A stretch of DNA of 64,000 nt from CALEAR01 sp035301485 (GTDB lineage Bacteria; Pseudomonadota; Gammaproteobacteria; Pseudomonadales; Alcanivoracaceae). The notes beneath the pieces are model-generated. The model ran no database searches and had not been told where the DNA came from. It worked only from the letters and a program-made list of their open reading frames with translations. The position numbers and the translations under genes are program-made. The stretch is taken from NCBI GenBank assembly GCA_035301485.1, contig DATGUF010000038.1:45666-109665 (forward strand), in the 5' to 3' direction. Below are positions 43,601 through 51,519 of the stretch, one piece after another. The number at the start of each line of letters is the position of its first letter. Position 1 is the first letter of the stretch.

Positions 43601-45506
43601 GCACCAACCTAAAGAAACGTTGTACCACTTCTAATTTCCGAGTACGTGTCATATTTGGCAAACTCTGTAAAAAGAGGCGCCCATAACCTTTACTTACCAC
43701 CCTTGGGTCGGCAAGCACCAACAAACCTTGATCTTTCGGATCGCGTATCAAACGCCCCGCCCCTTGCCGCAATGTGAGCACTGCATGCGGTATTTGAAAC
43801 TCCATAAAAGGATGGCGGCCCTGCTCTTTAATGTGCTCAATACGTGCCGCGGCCACTGGGTCACCGGGCGAGGCAAAGGGAAGCTTATCAATTATCACAC
43901 AGCGCAAAGCATCCCCACGCACATCAATACCTTCCCAGAAACTCGCTGCACCGAGCAACACCGCGTTTCCGGCTTCGCGAAACTCAGCCAACAGCTGCCG
44001 CCTTGAACGTGTGCCTTGTACAAGCAAAGGATAAGGCAACCTATCTTCAAGCAGCGTTGCGGCTTCACGTAGCGCTCGATGGCTAGTAAAGAGAAAAAAC
44101 ACACCGCCTTTGGAAGCCTCTATCACTGGCTCCATAGCGGCTACTAACTCAGCGGTATAATTTTGCTCTTGCGGCATGGGTAAATTTTCAGGCACATACA
44201 GCACCGCCTGACGGCGAAAATCAAAAGAGCTAGCCAGGCTTTTCGTAGCTGCGCTTTGTAGCCCTAAACGGCGTAAAAAATGTTTGAAATCACCTGCTAC
44301 GGACAAGGTAGCGGAAGTGAAAATCCAAGCACATTCTTGCTTTTCTCGATACGCCTTAAACGCTTCTGCCACAGAAAGCGGCGTACCATGCAACATGAAG
44401 GCACGCCGAAATGTTTCGAACCAATAGATAAGATAGGGATCTTTAGCTTGGCTTAAATGTACAAAGGAAAGCTGTAACTCCTCACATCGGCGAATGCAGT
44501 TATCAATACCACGGCTTGATTTCTGCATGGGCTCAATATTGGTGTAGAGAGCATCGAGAGCTTCTATCAATGCTTCCGTCTTATCTTGGACCTCTGTGAG
44601 TTCTGCCACTTCATGCCACGCTTCACGGCGCCCCTCGCTACCTAAAGCTAAACGCATATCGGCAGTGGCCTGTTCAAGCTCTTTCAAAATAGGCTCTAAA
44701 CGTACCAAATCTGCGCCAGCAGGCACTTCTGTACGCACATCACTCACTAACTCTGTTAGCTGACGGCTGCTGAAAGTTTTACCAAAAAAAGTAGCGGCTA
44801 CATCGGGCAGTTGGTGGGCTTCATCGAAGATCACTCCTTCTGCGGTGGGAAGCAACTCACCCACCCCTTCGCCTTTAAGCGCTGCATCGGCAAAGAATAA
44901 ATGATGATTTACCACCACCATGTCGGCTTCCTGCGCAGCTTGGCGGGCTAGCATCAAAGGGCATTCATCTACATAAGGGCAATCTTGCCCTAGGCAATTA
45001 TCAGCGGTGCTTGTTACCCAAGGCCATACAGGCGCGTCTTCTGGTAGCTCTTCTAACTCAGCAAAATCGCCTGTTTTTGTGCGCCCAGCCCAGTGTTTTA
45101 CAACCACAAGCTGCTCAGCCGTTTCACGGGTTAAGTACGCAGCGCCTTCTGCATTTTGCTCTAAGCGATAGGGGCATAAATAATTACCTCGCCCTTTAAG
45201 CTGCACCACACGGCGGCTGATGCCTAGTGCTTTTAGCACCATGGGCACATCTTTGAGGAACAATTGATCTTGTAGGCTCTTCGTGCCCGTGGACACAATA
45301 ATGGGACGGCCCGATAACAATGCAGGCACTAAATACGCCAGCGTTTTACCCGTACCTGTTTCGGCTTCCACCACCAAGGCACCTTGTTCGGCAAGCGTTT
45401 CCTCAATAGCCACACTCATTTCAATTTGCGGCTCGCGGGCACTAAAACCAGGAATAACAGCACTAAAGCGTCCGCCTTCCTTTAAAACACTGGCCGCATC
45501 AAGCAT
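43581..45506 (-). CDS. yoaA: ATP-dependent DNA helicase YoaA (DinG/XPD family)
   Basis: YoaA is an XPD-like superfamily 2 helicase; in E. coli it pairs with HolC (chi) of Pol III to help repair stalled forks. The 641-residue protein has Walker A EAETGTGKT (about 48-56), an Fe-S cluster cysteine set (CPYRLEQ near 111, and CLGQDCPYVDECPL near 170), DEAH box (FDEAHQL, about 230) and C-terminal motifs GAASFWEGIDVRG and QGAGRLIR. GAGGAG precedes the ATG. Confidence 0.93.
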   Translation of the reverse strand: MLDAASVLKEGGRFSAVIPGFSAREPQIEMSVAIEETLAEQGALVVEAETGTGKTLAYLVPALLSGRPIIVSTGTKSLQDQLFLKDVPMVLKALGISRRVVQLKGRGNYLCPYRLEQNAEGAAYLTRETAEQLVVVKHWAGRTKTGDFAELEELPEDAPVWPWVTSTADNCLGQDCPYVDECPLMLARQAAQEADMVVVNHHLFFADAALKGEGVGELLPTAEGVIFDEAHQLPDVAATFFGKTFSSRQLTELVSDVRTEVPAGADLVRLEPILKELEQATADMRLALGSEGRREAWHEVAELTEVQDKTEALIEALDALYTNIEPMQKSSRGIDNCIRRCEELQLSFVHLSQAKDPYLIYWFETFRRAFMLHGTPLSVAEAFKAYREKQECAWIFTSATLSVAGDFKHFLRRLGLQSAATKSLASSFDFRRQAVLYVPENLPMPQEQNYTAELVAAMEPVIEASKGGVFFLFTSHRALREAATLLEDRLPYPLLVQGTRSRRQLLAEFREAGNAVLLGAASFWEGIDVRGDALRCVIIDKLPFASPGDPVAAARIEHIKEQGRHPFMEFQIPHAVLTLRQGAGRLIRDPKDQGLLVLADPRVVSKGYGRLFLQSLPNMTRTRKLEVVQRFFRLVHENTRD

Positions 45507-45571
45507 GGTCGCTCCTCATGATCACAGTAAAACGTGCATTTACTGTAGCGCGAATAAATAAAAATAAAGAA

Positions 45572-46543
45572 CTACTCAATGCCCCATGCCTTTAAATAAG
45601 GAGCGCAAATCGTGGCAAACACATCTATATGTTCTTCATTTGCATTTAGTGCAGGGATATATTGCAAATCTTCGCCCCCTGCTTGAAGAAATAGATCACG
45701 GTTTTCCACGCAAATCTCTTCGAGTGTTTCGAGGCAATCCGCCGAAAAACCTGGGCATACCACCTGCACTTTCTTAACCCCTTCCTGTGCCCACTGCTCT
45801 AACGTTTTATCTGTGTAGGGAGGCAGCCAAGGATTGCGCCCAAAACGTGATTGAAACGCAGAAATCCAAGTGCCTTCTTGCAGGCCCGCTGCCGCGGCAA
45901 TGGCTTCACCTGACTGTAAGCAGCGCTCTCCATAGCGGTCACCCTTATCTGCGTAAGACTGAGGAATTCCATGGAATGACATTAAAACGCGAGCATCGTC
46001 GCCATGTTCAGCACGGTAAGCGGTAATTGAGTTAGCTACAGCCTGCACCCAGCTAGGCTGCTGCCAGTAATCTTTTACTTGTATAATTTCTGGCACTTCA
46101 CGTTGTTCTTTAACCCAATCGGCCACCACATCAGCGATTGCGGCATTGGTGGTCGCTGAATATTGAGGGTAAAGGGGCAAAATTAAAATGCGTTCTTTAC
46201 CTTCTTGATGCAGTTGATCTAGCACTGAGCGCAAGCTAGGTTCGCCATAGGTCATGCCCCACGCCACTGTTACTGGCAACTGCTTCGCCAAGGCTTCGGC
46301 TTGTTGCTTCGTAATGGAGCGAATGGGGGAGTCTTCATCCCAAATTTCGGCATAAAGTTTAGCCACTGGTTTAGCTCTTAAAGGCAAAATAACCAAACGA
46401 AGTATCCAGAACCATATCCAGCGTGGCATTTCTATCACTCGCGGGTCTGATAGAAACTCTTTTAGGTAGCGGCGCACAGCGGCTGGGGTCGCTTCATCTG
46501 GTGTACCTAAGTTAACTATTACCACTGCTGTTTTCGAGGCCAT
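45572..46543 (-). CDS. hemH: ferrochelatase
   Basis: HemH inserts Fe2+ into protoporphyrin IX, the last step of heme synthesis. The 323-residue protein has VNLGTPDEATPAAVRRYL, PLYPQYS, the catalytic His in MSFHGIP, FQSRFG and the Glu in CPGFSADCLETLEEI. I choose the ATG at 46543 preceded by AAGGG. A TTG two codons upstream is possible. Heme demand is evident from the cytochromes and the ccm genes in this window. Confidence 0.96.
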   Translation of the reverse strand: MASKTAVVIVNLGTPDEATPAAVRRYLKEFLSDPRVIEMPRWIWFWILRLVILPLRAKPVAKLYAEIWDEDSPIRSITKQQAEALAKQLPVTVAWGMTYGEPSLRSVLDQLHQEGKERILILPLYPQYSATTNAAIADVVADWVKEQREVPEIIQVKDYWQQPSWVQAVANSITAYRAEHGDDARVLMSFHGIPQSYADKGDRYGERCLQSGEAIAAAAGLQEGTWISAFQSRFGRNPWLPPYTDKTLEQWAQEGVKKVQVVCPGFSADCLETLEEICVENRDLFLQAGGEDLQYIPALNANEEHIDVFATICAPYLKAWGIE

Positions 46544-46573
46544 AACCAACCCTTAATCTCAATGCTATTAAAC

Positions 46574-46612
46574 AAAAAAACCGCTGCAAAATTGCTCCTA
46601 GCTTTGCAGCGG
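46574..46612 (-). terminator. intrinsic terminator after minE
   Basis: On the minus strand CCGCTGCAAA-(12-base loop)-TTTGCAGCGG is followed by TTTTTTT; the 10-bp loop-closing arms follow the U-run strand order expected of minCDE transcripts, about 41 bases after the minE stop. Confidence 0.9.
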
Positions 46613-46653
46613 CTTACTTTATCAGTACCAACAAAGTTTCTCAGCTTAACTTG

Positions 46654-46914
46654 CTACACAGCTTCGTCACCAAGTGTGATGTTCATCTCCAATACTTCGA
46701 TACCGGAATCATTATCAAGCTGTATGCTCACGGCTTCGGGATCAACATTCACATATTTGCGCACCACTGCTAAGAGCTCTTCATGCAATTGGGGCAAATA
46801 ATCGGGGCCGCCGCGCATAGTGCGCTCACGAGCAACAATAATTTGTAGGCGTTCTTTCGCCACAGATGCCGTGTTTTTCTTCCTACCTGGCAGCAAGTAA
46901 TCAAAGATACTCAT
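46654..46914 (-). CDS. minE: cell division topological specificity factor MinE
   Basis: MinE drives the pole-to-pole oscillation of MinCD by stimulating the MinD ATPase. The 86-residue protein starts MSIFDYLLPGRKKNTASVAKERL (membrane-targeting helix plus MinD-contact region with the RLQIIVAR stretch) and ends with the dimer domain. The ATG at 46914 follows GGAGG, one base after the minD stop. A longer in-frame reading overlaps minD and is rejected. Confidence 0.96.
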   Translation of the reverse strand: MSIFDYLLPGRKKNTASVAKERLQIIVARERTMRGGPDYLPQLHEELLAVVRKYVNVDPEAVSIQLDNDSGIEVLEMNITLGDEAV

Positions 46915-46915
46915 C

Positions 46916-47728
46916 TCAACCTCCAAATAGGCGGCCAAAGAAGCCTTTCTTTTCCGAGGAAACAAAGCGCATCGGTACGTCTTCACCTAAAAAACGTGCC
47001 GTCGCATCTAAGTAAGCTTGCCCAGCATCGGAATCCGCATCCAAAATAACGGGCGAACCGGCGTTACTGGCATTAAGCACAGCTTGCGACTCTGGAATAA
47101 CGCCTAGTAGCGGAATGGCCAAAATATCTTGTACGTCTTCCACGCTTAGCATTTCACCACGCTCTGCACGTTCTGCGCTGTAGCGTGATACCAACAAGCG
47201 AGCGGGCAAATCTAAATCACCGTCTTCTGCACGCTTCGTTTTTGAAGCAAGGATACCGAGGATTCTGTCAGAGTCTCTAACACTAGATACTTCAGGGTTA
47301 GTAACTACAATCGCTTCATCCGCAAAATAAGCGGCGGTTAAAGCGCCTTTTTCAATCCCTGCTGGGCTGTCGCAAATGATGTACTCCATGCCCATTTCTT
47401 TCAGGCCTTCCAACACTGCGCCCACACCTTCGAGCGTCAATGCATCTTTATCGCGTGTTTGCGAAGCGGGCAAAACAAACAAATTGTCTGTTTTTTTATC
47501 TTTAATAAGTGTTTGGCGTAAGTTTGCGTCACCTTGGATGACATTCACTAAATCGTACACAACACGTCGTTCACACCCCATTACGAGGTCTAAATTACGC
47601 AGGCCCACATCAAAGTCGATGACGGTTGTTTTAAATCCACGCAGTGCTAATCCTGTAGCAATGGCTGCGCTGGTAGTGGTTTTACCCACCCCGCCCTTGC
47701 CTGACGCTACCACTACAATTTTCGCCAC
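46916..47728 (-). CDS. minD: septum site-determining protein MinD
   Basis: MinD is a membrane-associated ATPase that carries MinC. The 270-residue protein has the deviant Walker A KGGVGKTT (about 11-18), switch I/II regions (DFDVGLRNLD, CDSPAGIEKGA) and a C-terminal amphipathic membrane helix (KKGFFGRLFGG). The start codon is GTG at 47728, with GGAGAA upstream. Confidence 0.97.
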   Translation of the reverse strand: MAKIVVVASGKGGVGKTTTSAAIATGLALRGFKTTVIDFDVGLRNLDLVMGCERRVVYDLVNVIQGDANLRQTLIKDKKTDNLFVLPASQTRDKDALTLEGVGAVLEGLKEMGMEYIICDSPAGIEKGALTAAYFADEAIVVTNPEVSSVRDSDRILGILASKTKRAEDGDLDLPARLLVSRYSAERAERGEMLSVEDVQDILAIPLLGVIPESQAVLNASNAGSPVILDADSDAGQAYLDATARFLGEDVPMRFVSSEKKGFFGRLFGG

Positions 47729-47771
47729 AGATATTCTCCTTCATCAGATATAGGGCTGTTGCTTTTAGCCG

Positions 47772-48467
47772 TTATAATAATTCTATGTCCATTGCTTCGC
47801 CAGAAAGGGAAATATGAACTGCTTTACCTTGCAAAGCTGAGGGCAAATCATCTGCCACTCGATAATGTCCCGCGATAGAAACCAGTTCGGCGTTCAATTG
47901 CTGGCAAAAGATTTTCGCATCACTTTTACCGCGTACTCCCGCCATTGCTCTGCCACGTAGATTACCGTACACATGAATATGGCCTTCCGCCATCAGCTCT
48001 GCCCCTGTGCTTACAGAATTCATAACAATCAAGTCACCACGGCTATAAATCTGCTGTCCTGAACGCACAGGTTGCTCTACCAGCACCGTTTCCACAGCTT
48101 GCGGCACAGGCTGTTGCTCTTCTTTAGTTTCTTTTTGGGCAGAACGGCTACCAGATAGCATCACCACACCGAGTTCTAACGGTATTAGCACTTCTTCTGG
48201 CACTTGTGATGCTGCCGACACTGCAATGAGGTTTAACCCATGCAGCCGCACCATGCTCACCACTTCGTGGATAAATATTTCATCCGCATTGGGCATGAAA
48301 TCTAGCACGAGCGCTACTTCACTTAACCAGCTTTGGGCATTATCTAATTGTTCGAGTAATGCTTTATTGACCAGATCAAGAGACTGTTGCTTCACCTGCA
48401 ACACGGTCACCATTAGCATACGGCCTTTGAACTGCACCACCGTTGTATCCGGCTGTTCCACCGACAT
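47772..48467 (-). CDS. minC: septum site-determining protein MinC
   Basis: MinC blocks FtsZ polymerisation away from midcell. The 231-residue protein has an N-terminal FtsZ-inhibiting domain (about 1-100), a Gln/Glu/Pro linker (about 112-130), and a C-terminal beta-helix with SRGDLIVMNSVSTGAELMAEGHIHVYGNLRGRAMAG, the hallmark of MinC. It is first in minCDE. A 184-base gap to adk holds the adk terminator and presumably the min promoter. Confidence 0.95.
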   Translation of the reverse strand: MSVEQPDTTVVQFKGRMLMVTVLQVKQQSLDLVNKALLEQLDNAQSWLSEVALVLDFMPNADEIFIHEVVSMVRLHGLNLIAVSAASQVPEEVLIPLELGVVMLSGSRSAQKETKEEQQPVPQAVETVLVEQPVRSGQQIYSRGDLIVMNSVSTGAELMAEGHIHVYGNLRGRAMAGVRGKSDAKIFCQQLNAELVSIAGHYRVADDLPSALQGKAVHISLSGEAMDIELL

Positions 48468-48615
48468 GGCTCACCTATTCCTATAGCCAAACCCTCTAGA
48501 GGGCACAGGCAACAACATATTAAAAGGGAATGCAGTATAACCAAAAAAACGGGTGAGAAGAAAACAAAGAAGCACTCTAGCATGTTAAGGAGTGCAAAAA
48601 ACTTTAAAAATGAGG

Positions 48616-48642
48616 GAAACAGCACGGTAGAGCACCGTGCTG
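48616..48642 (-). terminator. intrinsic terminator after adk
   Basis: On the minus strand CAGCACGGT-GCTCT-ACCGTGCTG followed by TTTCCCTC, a perfect 9-bp stem 9 bases after the adk stop. The U-run is short. Confidence 0.75.
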
Positions 48643-48651
48643 TGGGAGAGA

Positions 48652-49299
48652 TTACTTATCTAGCTGAGCAAAAATCTCATCACGAATAGATTCTAAAGAA
48701 CCTACGCCTTCAACGCGGACGTATTTGGGCGCACTTTCGCCTTCAAAATTCTCGTAGAAATCTACTAATGGGCGTGTTTGAGACTGATAAACAGATAAAC
48801 GGTGGCGTACCGTTTCTTCTTTATCATCATCACGCTGCACGAGTTCTTCACCGGTAACATCATCTTTACCTTCCACTTTAGGTGGATTGTAAATCATGTG
48901 ATAAGTGCGGCCTGACGCAGGATGCACACGACGCCCAGACATGCGCTGAATAATTTCTTCATCGCTGACATCTAGCTCTACCACTGCATCAATAGTAACG
49001 CCTGCTTCCACTAACGCTTCCGCTTGTGGAATGGTACGGGGGAAACCGTCAAACAAAAAACCGTTAGCGCAATCAGGCTCTGCAATTCTTTCTTTCACTA
49101 AGCCAATAATAATGTCATCAGATACTAAACCACCTGCATCCATTACTTTTTTTGCTTCTATACCTAACGGAGTACCCGCTTTCACTGCAGCACGTAACAT
49201 ATCACCAGTGGAAATCTGGGGAATACTAAACTTCTCTGTAATAAATTGTGCCTGTGTACCTTTTCCGGCACCTGGGGCACCTAATAGAATCATGCGCAT
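48652..49299 (-). CDS. adk: adenylate kinase
   Basis: Adk interconverts ATP + AMP and 2 ADP. The 215-residue long-form enzyme has P-loop GAPGAGKGTQ at the start, AMP-binding ISTGDMLRAAV, the FDGFPRTIPQAE segment, and a LID domain (about 122-160, RVHPASGRTYH) in which the position equivalents are polar rather than the four-Cys zinc site. The ATG at 49299 fits the family. A longer frame extends into the promoter region. Confidence 0.97.
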   Translation of the reverse strand: MRMILLGAPGAGKGTQAQFITEKFSIPQISTGDMLRAAVKAGTPLGIEAKKVMDAGGLVSDDIIIGLVKERIAEPDCANGFLFDGFPRTIPQAEALVEAGVTIDAVVELDVSDEEIIQRMSGRRVHPASGRTYHMIYNPPKVEGKDDVTGEELVQRDDDKEETVRHRLSVYQSQTRPLVDFYENFEGESAPKYVRVEGVGSLESIRDEIFAQLDK

Positions 49300-49333
49300 A
49301 AACGTCGCTCTCCATAAATCACTGCGGCCAAAG

Positions 49334-49339
49334 ATTATA
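49334..49339 (-). promoter_or_regulatory. adk promoter -10 element
   Basis: A perfect TATAAT on the minus strand, 35 bases upstream of the adk ATG. The -35 region at 17-bp spacing (ACACTG) is poor. A 14-bp palindrome, AAAGTTGCAACTTT (49365-49378), lies just upstream, where an activator could bind. Confidence 0.5.
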
Positions 49340-49382
49340 AAAAAACGTATGTAGGCCAGTGTAGAAAGTTGCAACTTTACCA

Positions 49383-49419
49383 CTCACACAGGCCGCCTAA
49401 CAAGAGCGGCCTGTGTGAG
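49383..49419. terminator. 14-bp perfect hairpin between ccmI and adk
   Basis: CTCACACAGGCCGC and GCGGCCTGTGTGAG are perfect 14-base arms around a 9-base loop, 42 bases after the ccmI stop. No U-run follows on the minus strand. It is strong enough to protect or end the ccmFGHI transcript. Confidence 0.6.
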
Positions 49420-49460
49420 CATCACAAAATAGTGGCTTTTTTAGCGCTTTGCAGCCCCTT

Positions 49461-50516
49461 TTATTGCGCCTCTTGTAACGTTACAACCGTTACATCCCCT
49501 TGGCGCCACGGCATCATTTCGGTAACGATAGCCGCATCTGAAACATTACGGCTAGCACTTTGGTTGTAGCGTGCACCCACCACCACATTCGGTGAGTTTT
49601 CATTTGGGTAATCAGACAACCAATCACTGCTGTTAATCGTTACTGTCATGGGCAACTTACTTGCCAACACTCTGCGAGCGGCCAAGGGCTGCCCTGCTGA
49701 ACCCTCATAGCGCAAAAACACAAACAAGCTACCGCCTGCTGCAATAGTTTCATCCGCTTCTACGCGCACTTGTATTTGGCTATATTTAGCATGGATTTCA
49801 CGCTGTTCACGTACGTGCTGCAAACTACGCTCAAACAAGGCTTCTGTTTCAACATTCCCTTTATTGCGCCTGTATAACTCCAGCCACGCTTCTTCTGCTA
49901 AGTCGTAATCCTTAGCCTCGGTAGCCGCCATAGCTAGCGTTAACCAAGCGTTATTACGTTCGGGAGCCGCATTTATTACGCTTCGAATGTGCATAAAAGC
50001 TTCTGCATTCAACGCGCCACCATTTTCTTGCAGCGCAATTTGCGCCAGCCACATTTGGTTATCTAACGAGTCATCGTGGGCAAAAGCCGCGTAGCCTGCT
50101 TCTTTCGCTTGCTCGAACGCCCCCATGTTGGCGTAAATATTACTAAGCATCAGCCAACCCGCTGCAGTGGGCTTTTGTGCCATGCGGTTTTGCAACACCA
50201 AAGCGAAATGCATAACGTCTTCGTTGGTTTGAAAATATTCACCCACTTCATCCTCAGCTAATTCTCCACCCGCACTTAGACGGTCGGCTAGCTCAGCATA
50301 GAAGCTGCGGCTTTCTAGTAATTCTTTTGTACCTTGCTGATACCCAACAAAAGTATAGAGCCCAGCACCAAGTGCTAGCGCCACTAACACCCCCAATACA
50401 GCAGCTTTAGGTAATTGAAAAGATTGTAAGCGTGCTTCGCGCAGCCACAGCCACAACATCCACAATCCCACGGCCAGCAAAAACAGTACTGGCATCACAT
50501 ACGCCCACGCACTCAT
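49461..50516 (-). CDS. ccmI: cytochrome c maturation protein CcmI
   Basis: CcmI chaperones apocytochrome c and hands it to CcmF/CcmH for heme attachment. The 351-residue protein has two N-terminal membrane segments (about 5-25 and 38-60), a leucine-rich cytoplasmic loop between them, a periplasmic TPR region (about 110-235, WLMLSNIYANMGAFEQAKEAG), and a C-terminal beta-rich domain. The start overlaps ccmH (ATGA). Confidence 0.9.
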   Translation of the reverse strand: MSAWAYVMPVLFLLAVGLWMLWLWLREARLQSFQLPKAAVLGVLVALALGAGLYTFVGYQQGTKELLESRSFYAELADRLSAGGELAEDEVGEYFQTNEDVMHFALVLQNRMAQKPTAAGWLMLSNIYANMGAFEQAKEAGYAAFAHDDSLDNQMWLAQIALQENGGALNAEAFMHIRSVINAAPERNNAWLTLAMAATEAKDYDLAEEAWLELYRRNKGNVETEALFERSLQHVREQREIHAKYSQIQVRVEADETIAAGGSLFVFLRYEGSAGQPLAARRVLASKLPMTVTINSSDWLSDYPNENSPNVVVGARYNQSASRNVSDAAIVTEMMPWRQGDVTVVTLQEAQ

Positions 50517-50929
50517 ACTATATCCTCATCACTTTCGTCTGTTGGTCTTTGTGCTGCACGTTTTAACGACCTAAACACCACCAAACCACCTAGCAGCAAC
50601 ACGACGCCGGGGCCAAACCACAATAAATAAGTGCCTGGGTTAACGGGTGGCTTATAACTCACAAAATCACCGTAGCGTGCTCTAAAAAACTCTACGATTT
50701 CATGATAGGAATAGCCTTCATTAATAAGCTCTGCTGTTTTGCGACGCATATCAAAGGAAATGTCCGCATCTGAATCGCCAATGCTTTGGTTTTGACACTT
50801 TGGGCAGCGCAGCTCGGTGATGAGCTGCCGATACATGGCTTCATCTTCTGCCGATTGAAACTCATAGATATCAAAGCCTTGAACAGCAAAAGAACACGCT
50901 AGCAATAGCAACGTTAATAAAATTCGCAT
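50513..50929 (-). CDS. ccmH: cytochrome c maturation protein CcmH
   Basis: CcmH is a membrane-anchored thiol protein that reduces apocytochrome cysteines for heme ligation. The 138-residue protein has a signal peptide (ending near VQGF), the conserved LRCPKCQNQSI (about 41-51), the FFRARYGDFVSYKPP segment, one membrane helix (about 103-120) and a short cytoplasmic tail. Confidence 0.95.
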   Translation of the reverse strand: MRILLTLLLLACSFAVQGFDIYEFQSAEDEAMYRQLITELRCPKCQNQSIGDSDADISFDMRRKTAELINEGYSYHEIVEFFRARYGDFVSYKPPVNPGTYLLWFGPGVVLLLGGLVVFRSLKRAAQRPTDESDEDIV

Positions 50930-50949
50930 CTTCTTTCCTACTTAATCAT

Positions 50950-51519
50950 CTATAGTTGAGGCGCTTTCATGTTTTGCGATTTTAATTTAATCGTTTTCGC
51001 TTCTTCAGGCATATGAGGCAAAAACTTTTCTGCCCACACCCTGGCGTTAACCTCACCTGCATGGCGCACTAGAATCACACCTTCTGGGTTAATCAAGTAT
51101 GTTTCTGGTGCTCCGTACACACCCAAATCCAAGGCAAAATCGCCGTCATTATCCACAAACACTTCCGTATATGGGTTACCTAAATCAGCAAGATACTTTT
51201 CTGCTTTTGCTTGCGTATCCTTATAGTTCATTCCCACGATATTGATGCCTTCGCGAGCTAACTGAACAAAATAAGGGTGCTCCACATAACAAGTGGGGCA
51301 CCAACTGCCCCACACGTTTAGCAAAGCCCACCGGCCTTTAAAAATCTCTTCTGTGTAGGTGTTATCCGCATCGAGCAAATCAGGCAACGCAAAAGCTGGC
51401 ACCTCTTTACCTTTCAGTGCTGAAGGCAGTGCCTGTGTATCGCGCCCGAGGCTCATATAAAACAACACAACTAAAGCAAAAAAGATAATCACTGGCATTA
51501 GCCATACTGAGGCTCTCAT
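50950..51519 (-). CDS. ccmG: thiol:disulfide interchange protein CcmG (DsbE)
   Basis: CcmG is a membrane-tethered thioredoxin that keeps CcmH and apocytochromes reduced. The 189-residue protein has one N-terminal membrane helix (about 7-25) and a thioredoxin domain with LLNVWGSWCPTCYVEHP (active site WCPTC) and GVYGAPETYLI (cis-Pro region). It overlaps the ccmF stop (ATGA). Confidence 0.95.
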   Translation of the reverse strand: MRASVWLMPVIIFFALVVLFYMSLGRDTQALPSALKGKEVPAFALPDLLDADNTYTEEIFKGRWALLNVWGSWCPTCYVEHPYFVQLAREGINIVGMNYKDTQAKAEKYLADLGNPYTEVFVDNDGDFALDLGVYGAPETYLINPEGVILVRHAGEVNARVWAEKFLPHMPEEAKTIKLKSQNMKAPQL

